64,000 nt of DNA from positions 62,001 through 126,000 of the forward strand of contig CAWFSG010000018.1 of the NCBI GenBank assembly GCA_963818445.1. Reading direction: 5' to 3'. The translations under genes and the position numbers were made by a program. This DNA comes from Prado023 sp963818445 (GTDB lineage: Bacteria > Actinomycetota > Actinomycetes > S36-B12 > CAIYMF01). The notes under the pieces were generated by a model. It did not search any database, had not been told where the DNA came from, and worked only from the letters and a program-made list of their open reading frames with translations. Positions 34,923-42,485 of this stretch are shown here, one piece after another; position 1 is the stretch's first letter; each line of letters begins with the position of its first letter.

Positions 34923-34955
34923 ACGTTCGCCGGGTTGGCTACTGCCTGCCCCGGG

Positions 34956-34994
34956 ATCGTGCGGACCCGCTCGAGTCAGACGGGCCCGCACGAT
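34956..34994 (-). terminator. Hairpin after the Ig-like gene
   Basis: ATCGTGCGG (34956-34964) pairs with CCGCACGAT (34986-34994), and a further CCCG/CGGG pair lies inside. It starts 11 bp past the stop at 35006 on the minus strand, in front of the CTCACGCCCGG element. Together they form a double hairpin terminator region of the 134-bp gap. Confidence 0.5.
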
Positions 34995-35005
34995 GTCAGT
35001 GAGCG

Positions 35006-37865
35006 CTAGCGGACCAGCGTCACCTGGTTGGAGACATCACCCTTCATCCCGTACTTCTCCATCACCTTGACCCGGTAGGTGCCCTTGCCGAGATTGACGG
35101 TGCGGGTCTCCTTGCTTGTCTTGGTCCGCAGGGTCTTGCCGACCTTCTCCCACGAGACCTGGTCGCCCTTGACGACCTTGCGGTAGACCTTGATGTTCCA
35201 GTAGCCAGTGCCCTTGTTCGGGTTGACGTTGACGAACAACTTGGTCCCGTTGTTGATCGCCTTCACCTTGACGACCGCGGCCGGAACGACCGGGGTCGTC
35301 GCAGAGGGCGCCCCTGCTCCCGGTGCCCCTGCTCCCGGTGCTCCCGGCTGCTCGGGGGCGCCTGTGGCGGCGGCGGCTGTTGGGTGGCCGGAGGCGCCGC
35401 CGCGGCCCTGATCACCACGAGCGAGGTCCTCCACCGCACTCTCGTTCCCGGCCACGTCCGTCGCAGTCGCGGAGAAGATGTACGTCCCCGGCTCCAGGTC
35501 GGCGTAGGTCACGGACGACGTGCAACTCCCCGAGGAGACAGTCACGCCGTTCTTGGTCAGCGTGCACTTGAAGGTCGACGCCGTCTCTCGCTCGCGGTGA
35601 GATCGAACGCGACCGTTGTGCTCAGGGCTGTGTCGACCGGCACGATCGTGACGTCGGGTGCGGTGGTGTCGCCCACGTCCGGCGGCTTCTCACCGTGGGC
35701 CTCCGGGGCGGAGACGGAAACGACTCAAGCGTGTCGCCGCGCAAGGTCGTTCCCGTCCTGCAGGCTGACGTCGAAGCTGTAGTTGCCCACCGGCGCCCCC
35801 TCGGCGACCGTGGCGTACCAGATCACCGTAGGTGAAGCCGGCACTGAGTGCGGCAGTCCAGGTGCCCACGAGCGACTGGCCCGCGTCCGGCATCCAGCGC
35901 CATGGCCACCATGTCGGTCCCGTTGCTGGCGTAGATCTTCACGTCGCCGGCCGTAGACCTTCACGTCGCCTGCGTCGAGCGCCGTCGGGGCCGGTCACGG
36001 TGAGCTCAAGCTGACCTGGTGCCGTCCGCGGGTGAGTAGACCTGCAGCGGGATCGTCATCGTAGACGCCCTGGGTGGCGAGCTTCGGCACCGAGTCGCCC
36101 CACAGGACCGTCGGCACGTTGTCGTTCACGGTGATCGTGCCGGTATCCGAGGCGAGAACCGTCGTCGGGGTCGAGTCATCAAGTCGATCAGCTCGAGCTT
36201 GATGGTGTAGACCCCGTCGGAGCCCCATCAGCGACCGTGACGTCGAACATCGTGGAGACGTTGTAGCCCAGGGCCAACCATGAGGTCCGTCGTCAAGCTG
36301 CCTCGTCGAGGTCAGGTGCCCACGAGGTTCTGACCAGGTCTCGTCCTCCTCGACAGGATGAACGGGACGGTCGTTCCTCGGCGAGATCGCCGGGGGTGCG
36401 GATCGCGCTCACGTCCCCCGCCGCGAGCGCGGTGGGGGCGTCGATCGTGATGCGCAACTGGGCATTCGTCGATGTCTTCCCCGCCCCAGGGGTTGAGCAG
36501 GGACGCCGTGATCGGGAACGTCTCGGTCTGGAAGACGTTCGCCGGCAGGCGTGCCGAGGTCGACAGCCGGGTCATGTGATCGCCTTCAACTGCGTCCGCG
36601 GTGGTGTCGACGCCCTGGGACGTCCATGTAGAAGCCGGGGAGGAACGTGTTGTCCGGGATGAAGTTGCACAGTGCCCGCACGTCATCGGCCAGCTGCGCG
36701 AACGCCGTGACACCGGTCAGGGTCTCGGTGCCGACTCGTCGTCCGGTACGACGACAGGTTGGTGAACGGCACCACGTCGGTGATCTTGCTGACCTTCCAC
36801 GTCAGCGTCGGCACGTCGAGCCAGGTGACGCTGCCCTTGAAGGTCTCCGAGCGGTTGTACTTGAAGCCGCTGTAGTCGACGAACTGCTCGGCGGGGGTCG
36901 CCACGCCGTCAGTCGGCTGTCGGGGTCCAGCCGACTGCACGAAGTTCACGCCCCAGGGGGACTCGTCGGCCTGGGGGTCGCGGTGGAGTCGGCCGCGGCG
37001 GGAAGCCGATGATCCGGTTGTAGTACTCGACGGTGTCGATGGTGAACGGCGTGCTCTTGCTCGCCGCCGCACCGATGGTCATCGCCGCCAGCTCCCAGGC
37101 GTCGAACCGGCTGTTCGACGCTGCGCCGTGGGGATCCGGACCGATCTGTGCGGGCGGGCCAGGACATGGTCGTCTCGGTCGTCGAGAGCCCCGGGATCGT
37201 GCCGGTCTTCATCAGCGACTGGTAGATCGCCGCGTTCTCGGGCGATGCGTCGATGGTCGAGCCGTCGTAGCTGATGCGACCGGTCGCCTCGAGTGCGATC
37301 GCGTCGGCGAACCCCAGCTTCAACGCCACATCGGCGAGCTTGCGTGGCGATGACCTCGTCCGCCGTGCGGGCGAGGTTCAGCCGCTCCAGCTCGACCTCG
37401 GAGACGAACATGGCGTACTGCGGCTGCGGGTCACACGCCCCGGTGAACTCGAGTGGCACCGTCGGTGGGACCGCCTCGAGGTCGATCCCCTCGCCCTGCA
37501 GCGGGACGATCCAGACGTTCCGGCCGTCGACCGGGTTCGGACATCGTCGAGGTCGTCACTCCGGGGATCGCCACGTAGGACACGGGCTGCACGCAGTACT
37601 CGATCGAAGCGGTCGTCAATTGGCGGTTTCGGGAACCACGTACTTCTTGAGGATGGGCGTCCCGTTCGCGGCGCGCAAGGCGATCACCAGGTCGGAGTAG
37701 ACCGACCCCGTCGTGGTTTCACCACCACCGCTGCCAGCCCCCGCCGCCTCCACCGCCACCGCCGCCACCGCCGCCAGGGCCGGCGGCCAGGGCCGGGGTG
37801 GACAGGACAAGGAGTGCGGCTGTCGCCGCGGAGAGGATCGTGCCGGCACGCGTTCGTGTGTTCAT
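35006..37865 (-). pseudogene. Secreted multi-domain Ig-like protein, heavily frame-broken
   Basis: The start at 37865 is convincing (GGAGGCACC before ATG) and gives a signal peptide MNTRTRAGTILSAATAALLV with cleavage near ALA-A, then a polyglycine stretch. After that, recognisable protein pieces alternate between frames every 100-350 bp: SVYSDLVIALRAANGTPILK, TTASIEYCVQPVSYVAIPG, MFVSEVELERLNLARTADE, ENAAIYQSLMKTGTIPGL, STPFTIDTVEYYNRIIGFP, EQFVDYSGFKYNRSETFKG, PDNTFLPGFYMDV. The C-terminal 180 residues are in one frame, with an Ig-like FKCTLTKNG ... SCTSSVTYADLEPGTYIFSA ... DVAGNES segment, an AGAPGAGAP repeat and a final lysine-rich beta domain. I count roughly ten breaks. Either it is a decaying gene or a poorly read stretch. 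Function unknown; probably cell surface. Confidence 0.6.
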
Positions 37866-37963
37866 GGTGCCTCCATTGACTCGATGGGAGGTGCCGTCGA
37901 GGTGACTCGCCCTCAGTGACACCCGCTACGCACTCTTCTCCCAACATGTGGGGGCCAGGTGGC

Positions 37964-37996
37964 GGTCGTGTGGAGGTCGTGTGGAGATCGTGTGGA
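37964..37996. repeat. Three 11-bp tandem repeats upstream of the Ig-like gene
   Basis: GGTCGTGTGGA occurs at 37964-37974 and 37975-37985, followed by GATCGTGTGGA at 37986-37996. The 11-bp period puts the copies on one face of the helix, about 100-130 bp before the Ig-like start. It may be a regulator array. The rest of the 255-bp gap between this gene and hupB holds the hupB terminator and no gene. Confidence 0.4.
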
Positions 37997-38062
37997 TTCT
38001 GGCCCGAGGGCTCAACAAGGCCCGCGATACGCCCGATAACGGCAGGTCCACGGGGCACGAAC

Positions 38063-38103
38063 GCCCTCACGCCCGGCCGAATGATCGGACCGGGCGTGAG
38101 GGC
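38063..38103 (-). terminator. Terminator after hupB (CTCACGCCCGG hairpin, copy 2)
   Basis: GCCCTCACGCCCGG (38063-38076) pairs perfectly with CCGGGCGTGAGGGC (38090-38103), and CCGA/TCGG inside extends the stem to 18 bp with one bulge and a 4-nt loop. It begins 18 bp past the hupB stop. No U-tract follows on the minus strand. Confidence 0.65.
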
Positions 38104-38120
38104 GCTGGTTGCTTCTGCTG

Positions 38121-38708
38121 CTACTCCGCAGTGGGTGCACTCTCCGCTGCCGGAGCTGCCTTGGCCGGGGCCTTCTTCGGCCGGGGCCTTCTTCGCCGGG
38201 GCCTTCTTGGCGGCCGGGGCCTTCTTCGCCGGGGCCTTCTTGGCGGCCGGGGTAGCGGGCTTCGCCGGGGCAGCGGCATTCGTCGCTGCGGCCTTGGCCG
38301 GGGCAGCAGCCTTGGTCGCGGCCTTCTGGCCGGGGCAGTGGCCTTCGTCGCCGCCGCTGTCGCAGCCGAGGCGGCCTTCTTGGCCGGGGCGGTCGCCTTC
38401 GCGGCAGCCTTCTTGGCCGCGGCTGCCGGCTTCTCGCTGCTCACCGAGGCCTTGAACTCGCCACCTGGACGGAACCGCGGCACAGCCTTGGCGGCCTTGA
38501 GGATCGCCTCGCCCGTCGCCGGGGCGCGGTACGTCCGGGCGGCCCGCTCGGCCCGCTCGAACACCCCGAATCCGCTGATGGAGACCTTCTGGCCCTTGGC
38601 AACAGCCTCGGTGATCGCATCGATGACAGCCTGGACAGCTTCCGACGCGTCCTTCTTGCTGGTGTCGATGCGCGATGCAACGACATCAATGAGTTCAGCC
38701 TTGTTCAT
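38121..38708 (-). CDS. hupB: HU-like nucleoid protein with basic tail
   Basis: Residues 1-90 are a standard HU domain: MNKAELIDVVASRIDTSKKD, then SISGFGVFERAERAARTYRA and PRFRPGGEFKASV. The tail of about 100 residues is basic, as in mycobacterial HupB. The tail is read in three parts: KPAAAAKKAAAKATAPAKKA-type repeats, then a Pro/Arg-rich part, then KKAPAKAAPA. The middle part looks out of frame: a T missing at 38327 and a G extra at 38179 cancel out, and the shifted reading (KAAPAKAAATNAAAPAKPAT then AAKKAPAKKAP repeats) fits the family. The total span stays a multiple of three. The protein compacts DNA. Confidence 0.93.
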   Translation of the reverse strand: MNKAELIDVVASRIDTSKKDASEAVQAVIDAITEAVAKGQKVSISGFGVFERAERAARTYRAPATGEAILKAAKAVPRFRPGGEFKASVSSEKPAAAAKKAAAKATAPAKKAASAATAAATKATAPARRPRPRLLPRPRPQRRMPLPRRSPLPRPPRRPRRRRPRPPRRPRRRRPRPKKAPAKAAPAAESAPTAE

Positions 38709-38798
38709 TGGAGACTTCCTTCGCGGATCGCACCGGCGGTCACCGGTGAATGTGCATCATGTCCGAGGCGCAGGCTACTCCCGCACTCGGGGCACACG

Positions 38799-39386
38799 CT
38801 AGGCGGTACGGGGGGTGAATGCCGGACGGGCTCGCTCGAAACCGGCGATCAGGTCAGCACTTTGCAGCGTGATCCCGATGTCGTCCAAGCCCTCCAGCAG
38901 ACGCCAGCGCACGTAGTCATCGATCTCGAAGGGTGCCACCACGTCGGCGAACGAAACCGTCCTCGCCTCGAGGTCCACGGTGACCGACTCGGTCGGGTCG
39001 GACTCCGTCGCGGCCCAGAGCTGATCGACGACGGCCTGGTCGACGATCGCGGTCAGCAGCCCGCCCTTGCCGGAGTTGCCGCGGAAGATGTCGGCGAACC
39101 GGGAGGAGATGACGACCTTGAAGCCGTAGTCCTGCAAGGCCCAGACAGCGTGCTCCCGTGAGGACCCCGTCCCGAAGTCGGGGCCGGCCACCAGGATCGT
39201 CGCGCCGGCCCGGGCGGGGTCGTTGAGGACGAAGTCGGGGTCGCTGCGCCAGGCGGCGAACAGCGCGTCCTCGTACCCGTGGCGCGTGATCCGCTTGAGG
39301 TACCTGGCCGGGATGATCTGGTCGGTGTCGACGTTGCTTGCCCGCAGGGGGACGGCCGTGCCGGTGTGGACGGTGAACTTCTCCAT
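38799..39386 (-). CDS. leuD: 3-isopropylmalate dehydratase small subunit
   Basis: This 195-residue subunit works with LeuC to isomerise 2-isopropylmalate to 3-isopropylmalate. Signatures are SNVDTDQIIPARYLKRITR at the N-terminus, ILVAGPDFGTGSSREHAVWA, and RFADIFRGNSGKGGLLTAI. It follows leuC by 12 bp. With CimA in this window the same pair would also process citramalate for isoleucine. Confidence 0.96.
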   Translation of the reverse strand: MEKFTVHTGTAVPLRASNVDTDQIIPARYLKRITRHGYEDALFAAWRSDPDFVLNDPARAGATILVAGPDFGTGSSREHAVWALQDYGFKVVISSRFADIFRGNSGKGGLLTAIVDQAVVDQLWAATESDPTESVTVDLEARTVSFADVVAPFEIDDYVRWRLLEGLDDIGITLQSADLIAGFERARPAFTPRTA

Positions 39387-39398
39387 GGGATGTCCTCT

Positions 39399-40799
39399 CT
39401 AGGCCAGGTCGGCCGGGGAGCTGAGGGTGCCGCGCACGGCGGTGGCGGCGGCGACCTGCGGGGACACCAGGTGGGTGCGCCCACCCGGGCCCTGCCGGCC
39501 CTCGAAGTTGCGGTTCGACGTCGACGCGCTGCGCTCCTGCGGCGCCAGCGTGTCGGGGTTCATCCCCAGGCACATCGAGCAGCCGGCCTCGCGCCACTCG
39601 GCCCCAGCATCGGTGAACACCGTGTCGAGCCCCTCAGCCATCGCCGCGAGCCGGACGCGGACCGAGCCGGGCACGACGAGCATCCGCACGCCGTCGGCGA
39701 CGCGACGGCCGGCCAGGATCTCGGCAGCGGCCCGCAGGTCCTCGATCCGGCCGTTGGTGCAGGAGCCCAGGAACACCGTGTCGACCGGGATCTCGCGCAT
39801 CGGGGTGCCGGCGGTCAGGCCCATGTACTCCAGCGCCTTGCGCGCCGCTGCCTGGTCCGAGGGATCGGCGTAGTCCGCGGGGTCGGGAACGGTCGCCGAC
39901 AGCGGCACGCCCTGACCGGGGTTCGTGCCCCACGTGACGAACGGGCTCAGCTCGCTGGCGTCGATGACCACCTCCGCGTCGAACTGCGCGTCGTCGTCAG
40001 TCGTCAGCGTCCGCCAGTAGGCCACGGCATCGGCCCAGTCCTGCCCCGCGGGCGCCTTGGGGCGGCCCTCGATGTAGGCGAAGGTCGTCTCGTCGGGGGC
40101 GATCATCCCGGCGCGGGCGCCGGCCTCGATCGACATGTTGCAGATGGTCATCCGGGCCTCCATGCTCAGGCTCCGGATCGCCTCGCCCCGGTACTCCAGC
40201 ACGTAACCCTGACCGCCACCGGTCCCGATCCGGGCGATGACCGCCAGGATCAGGTCCTTCGCGGTGACGCCCTCGGGCAGGGCGCCCTCGACGGTGATCG
40301 CCATCGTCTTGAACGGCTTCAGCGGCAGCGTCTGCGTGGCCAGGACGTGCTCGACCTCGGAGGTGCCGATGCCGAACGCCAGGGCGCCGAACGCACCATG
40401 GGTCGACGTGTGCGAGTCGCCGCAGACGATCGTCATGCCCGGCTGCGTCAGCCCCAGCTGCGGGCCGACCACGTGGACGATCCCCTGCTCGGCGCTGCCC
40501 AGCGAGTAGATCGGCACGCCGAACTCCGCGGCGTTCGCACGCAGGGCGTCGACCTGGGCGCGGGAGACCGGGTCGGCGATCGGCTTGTCGATGTCGATCG
40601 TCGGGACGTTGTGGTCCTCGGTGGCCAGGGTGAGGTCCGGGCGCCGCACCGGGCGGCCAGCGGCACGCAGGCCGTCGAACGCCTGCGGGCTGGTCACCTC
40701 GTGGATCAGGTGCAGGTCGATGTAGAGCAGGTCGGGCTCCCCCGGAGCGCTGCGCACCACATGCGCGTCCCATACCTTCTCGGCCAGTGTCTGACCCAT
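39399..40799 (-). CDS. leuC: 3-isopropylmalate dehydratase large subunit
   Basis: This 466-residue aconitase-family enzyme carries a 4Fe-4S cluster held by the cysteine in FLGSCTNGRIEDL and the pair in CSMCLGMNPD. TLAEKVWDAHVV at the N-terminus and VCGDSHTSTHGAFGALAFGI are family hallmarks. The ATG at 40799 is chosen over the adjacent GTG at 40802 because GGAGG is then 5 nt away. A divergent IclR gene starts 58 bp upstream, as in other actinobacteria where an IclR-type protein (LtbR/LeuR) controls leuCD. Confidence 0.96.
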   Translation of the reverse strand: MGQTLAEKVWDAHVVRSAPGEPDLLYIDLHLIHEVTSPQAFDGLRAAGRPVRRPDLTLATEDHNVPTIDIDKPIADPVSRAQVDALRANAAEFGVPIYSLGSAEQGIVHVVGPQLGLTQPGMTIVCGDSHTSTHGAFGALAFGIGTSEVEHVLATQTLPLKPFKTMAITVEGALPEGVTAKDLILAVIARIGTGGGQGYVLEYRGEAIRSLSMEARMTICNMSIEAGARAGMIAPDETTFAYIEGRPKAPAGQDWADAVAYWRTLTTDDDAQFDAEVVIDASELSPFVTWGTNPGQGVPLSATVPDPADYADPSDQAAARKALEYMGLTAGTPMREIPVDTVFLGSCTNGRIEDLRAAAEILAGRRVADGVRMLVVPGSVRVRLAAMAEGLDTVFTDAGAEWREAGCSMCLGMNPDTLAPQERSASTSNRNFEGRQGPGGRTHLVSPQVAAATAVRGTLSSPADLA

Positions 40800-40857
40800 C
40801 ACGACCTCCGCTCCTCGCCAGTTGACGTCTCACATGTTGAAACGGCAATATCATCCT

Positions 40858-41577
40858 ATGGACGAATCATACGCCAGTGGTGTCGGGGTGATCGACAAGG
40901 CCTCCATGTTGCTCGACGCACTCGAAGGAGGGCCGCTGTCCCTGGCCGGTCTCGTGGCTGCCACGGGCCTCGCCCGGCCGACCGCGCACCGGCTCGCGAC
41001 GGCCCTGGAGCACCACCGCCTGATCGCCCGCGACATGAGCGGCCGCTTCGTCCTGGGACCCCGGCTGCCCGAGCTCGCTGCCGCCGCCGGCGAGGATCGC
41101 CTGGTCGCTGCGGCCGGCCCGGCGCTGGCCCAGCTGCGCGAGACGACCGGGGAGAGCGCCCAGCTCTACCGACGCCAGGGGGACCGCCGCATCTGCGTCG
41201 CGGCCGCCGAGCGACTGACCGGGCTGCGCGACACCGTGCCCGTCGGCTCCGTGCTCACGATGCACGCAGGGTCGGCGGCGCAGGTGCTTCTGGCGTGGGA
41301 GGACCCCGACCGGATCCACGTCGGCCTGCGCGACTCGACGTTCACAGCCGCGACCCTGGCGGGGGTCCGCCGCCGCGGCTGGGCGCAGAGCGTCGCCGAG
41401 CGCGAGCAGGGCGTTGCCTCGGTCAGTGCCCCCGTGCGGGGCCCGTCGAACAAGGTGGTGGCGGCCGTCTCGGTGTCCGGGCCGCTGGACCGGATGGGAC
41501 GGGTCCCGGGGCGTCTGCACAGCCACGCCGTCCTGGCCACGGCCACGAAGCTCACGGAGGCGCTGCGCCGGGACTGA
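40858..41577 (+). CDS. IclR family regulator next to leuCD
   Basis: This 239-residue protein has a winged helix-turn-helix (LDALEGGPLSLAGLVAATGL, then RPTAHRLATALEHHRLIARD) and an IclR effector domain ending VVAAVSVSGPLDRMGR. It is divergent from leuC across about 58 bp. In Corynebacterium the equivalent IclR protein (LtbR) represses leuCD and leuB, and this is the likely role. The ATG at 40858 has no ribosome site, and TATCAT lies 4 nt upstream, so the start may be leaderless or lie slightly downstream. A leucine leader peptide was sought here and not found. Confidence 0.85.
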   Translation: MDESYASGVGVIDKASMLLDALEGGPLSLAGLVAATGLARPTAHRLATALEHHRLIARDMSGRFVLGPRLPELAAAAGEDRLVAAAGPALAQLRETTGESAQLYRRQGDRRICVAAAERLTGLRDTVPVGSVLTMHAGSAAQVLLAWEDPDRIHVGLRDSTFTAATLAGVRRRGWAQSVAEREQGVASVSAPVRGPSNKVVAAVSVSGPLDRMGRVPGRLHSHAVLATATKLTEALRRD

Positions 41578-41655
41578 CTGGGTCCCGACCGCTGGCCCTT
41601 CGGTGTGCCACACTCGCGCCAGGCCGGATCGCCGGCGCAGGAGAGGAGCCGTTCC

Positions 41656-42069
41656 ATGTCGCGTCCCTACGCAGCCCGTCGACCCGGTGGGGTCACCTTC
41701 GTCGTGTTCCTGACGTGGGTCGTGGCGTTCCTGTCGCTGTTCCGCGGGTTCCTCGCCCTGTTCGGGGTTGAGTCGTTCGTGACCTCGACGGACCTCTCGG
41801 GCGCCTCGGGCACGACCTACGCGTGGGTCGAGATCGGGGTCGGTGTCCTGATCGCCGCCGTGGCGATCGGGCTCGGCGGCGGCAGCAGCCTGTCGCGGTT
41901 CCTCATCACCGCGCTGATGGTCCTGCGGATCATCGCGGCCATCTGGGTCGCCGTCTCGTTCTCAGGCCAGGGCGGGATCCTCGCCTCCGGGTTGATCGGC
42001 GGTGTCGCCGTGATCATCCTGCTGCTGCTCTGGAACGGACCGGCTGACCGGTTCTTCCGGGAGAACTGA
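41656..42069 (+). CDS. Four-span membrane protein, unknown
   Basis: This 137-residue protein has four membrane segments (VVFLTWVVAFLSLFRGFLAL, VEIGVGVLIAAVAIGLGG, FLITALMVLRIIAAIWVAVS, LIGGVAVIILLLLW) and ends with a short charged tail. A good ribosome site (GGAGAGGAGCC) precedes ATG at 41656. I recognise no family. The IclR gene lies upstream on the same strand, 78 bp away, and there is a hairpin and a tRNA gene downstream. Confidence 0.6.
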   Translation: MSRPYAARRPGGVTFVVFLTWVVAFLSLFRGFLALFGVESFVTSTDLSGASGTTYAWVEIGVGVLIAAVAIGLGGGSSLSRFLITALMVLRIIAAIWVAVSFSGQGGILASGLIGGVAVIILLLLWNGPADRFFREN

Positions 42070-42167
42070 CACGGTCTGGCCCCACGCTGAGCGCGTTCGG
42101 GCCGATTCTCCTCCTGGCGTACCGGGCCTCCGGGCGCCGTGAGCGCTCGCGCCCTGGAACGCGAAAT

Positions 42168-42201
42168 GCCTCTCCCCCCACGTTTCCGTGAGGGGAGAGG
42201 C
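42168..42201 (-). terminator. Terminator after tRNA-Glu
   Basis: GCCTCTCCCC (42168-42177) pairs with GGGGAGAGGC (42192-42201), with CACG/CGTG inside around a TTTC loop. It begins 5 bp past the tRNA-Glu 3' end on the minus strand and is followed there by ATTTCG. It fits the end of a tRNA transcript. Confidence 0.65.
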
Positions 42202-42205
42202 TGCG

Positions 42206-42278
42206 TAGCCCCGACGGGATTCGAACCCGCGCTACCGCCTTGAGAGGGCGGCGTGCTAGGCCACTACACAACGGGGCC
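42206..42278 (-). tRNA. tRNA-Glu (CTC)
   Basis: The cloverleaf is complete: acceptor GGCCCCG/CGGGGCT (with one G-U end pair), anticodon stem CCGCC/GGCGG with loop CTCTCAA and anticodon CTC, T-stem GCGGG with TTCGAAT loop. No CCA is encoded. It lies 76 bp downstream of tRNA-Gln on the same strand. Confidence 0.93.
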
Positions 42279-42353
42279 GTGCTGCTTTGCGGTGCCGATT
42301 GCTCGGCGCGACGTTCGCAATCCTACCCGGTCGGGCGGGGGTGAAACGTCGAG

Positions 42354-42425
42354 CTGGGGTACCAGGACTCGAACCTAGACTAGCTGAACCAGAATCAGCC
42401 GGGCTGCCAATTACCCCATACCCCA
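42354..42425 (-). tRNA. tRNA-Gln (CTG)
   Basis: Acceptor TGGGGTA pairs with TACCCCA; the anticodon stem GCTGA/TCAGC encloses TTCTGGT with anticodon CTG; the T-loop is TTCGAGT. No CCA is encoded. As actinobacteria lack a glutaminyl-tRNA synthetase, this tRNA is charged with Glu by GltX, whose gene lies 3.2 kb upstream on the same strand, and then amidated. Confidence 0.93.
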
Positions 42426-42437
42426 AGGGCAGGGGAA

Positions 42438-42466
42438 ACTATACCGGCCGCGGGCCGGGGGCCCAA
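42438..42466 (-). promoter_or_regulatory. Promoter for the tRNA-Gln/tRNA-Glu pair
   Basis: On the minus strand TTGGGC (42466-42461) and TATAGT (42443-42438) are spaced by exactly 17 bp, followed by tRNA-Gln 12 nt later. The -10 is close to TATAAT and AT-rich against the GC background. Confidence 0.55.
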
Positions 42467-42485
42467 AACGGACAGTCGCCGCCGC

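Noticed and set aside
37964..37996. Replication origin with DnaA boxes
   Set aside because: Matches to TTATCCACA are only partial and there is no dnaA, dnaN or AT-rich unwinding region.
40803..40857. Leader peptide or attenuator before leuC
   Set aside because: The 55-bp gap to the IclR gene holds no Leu-rich frame and no terminator stem.
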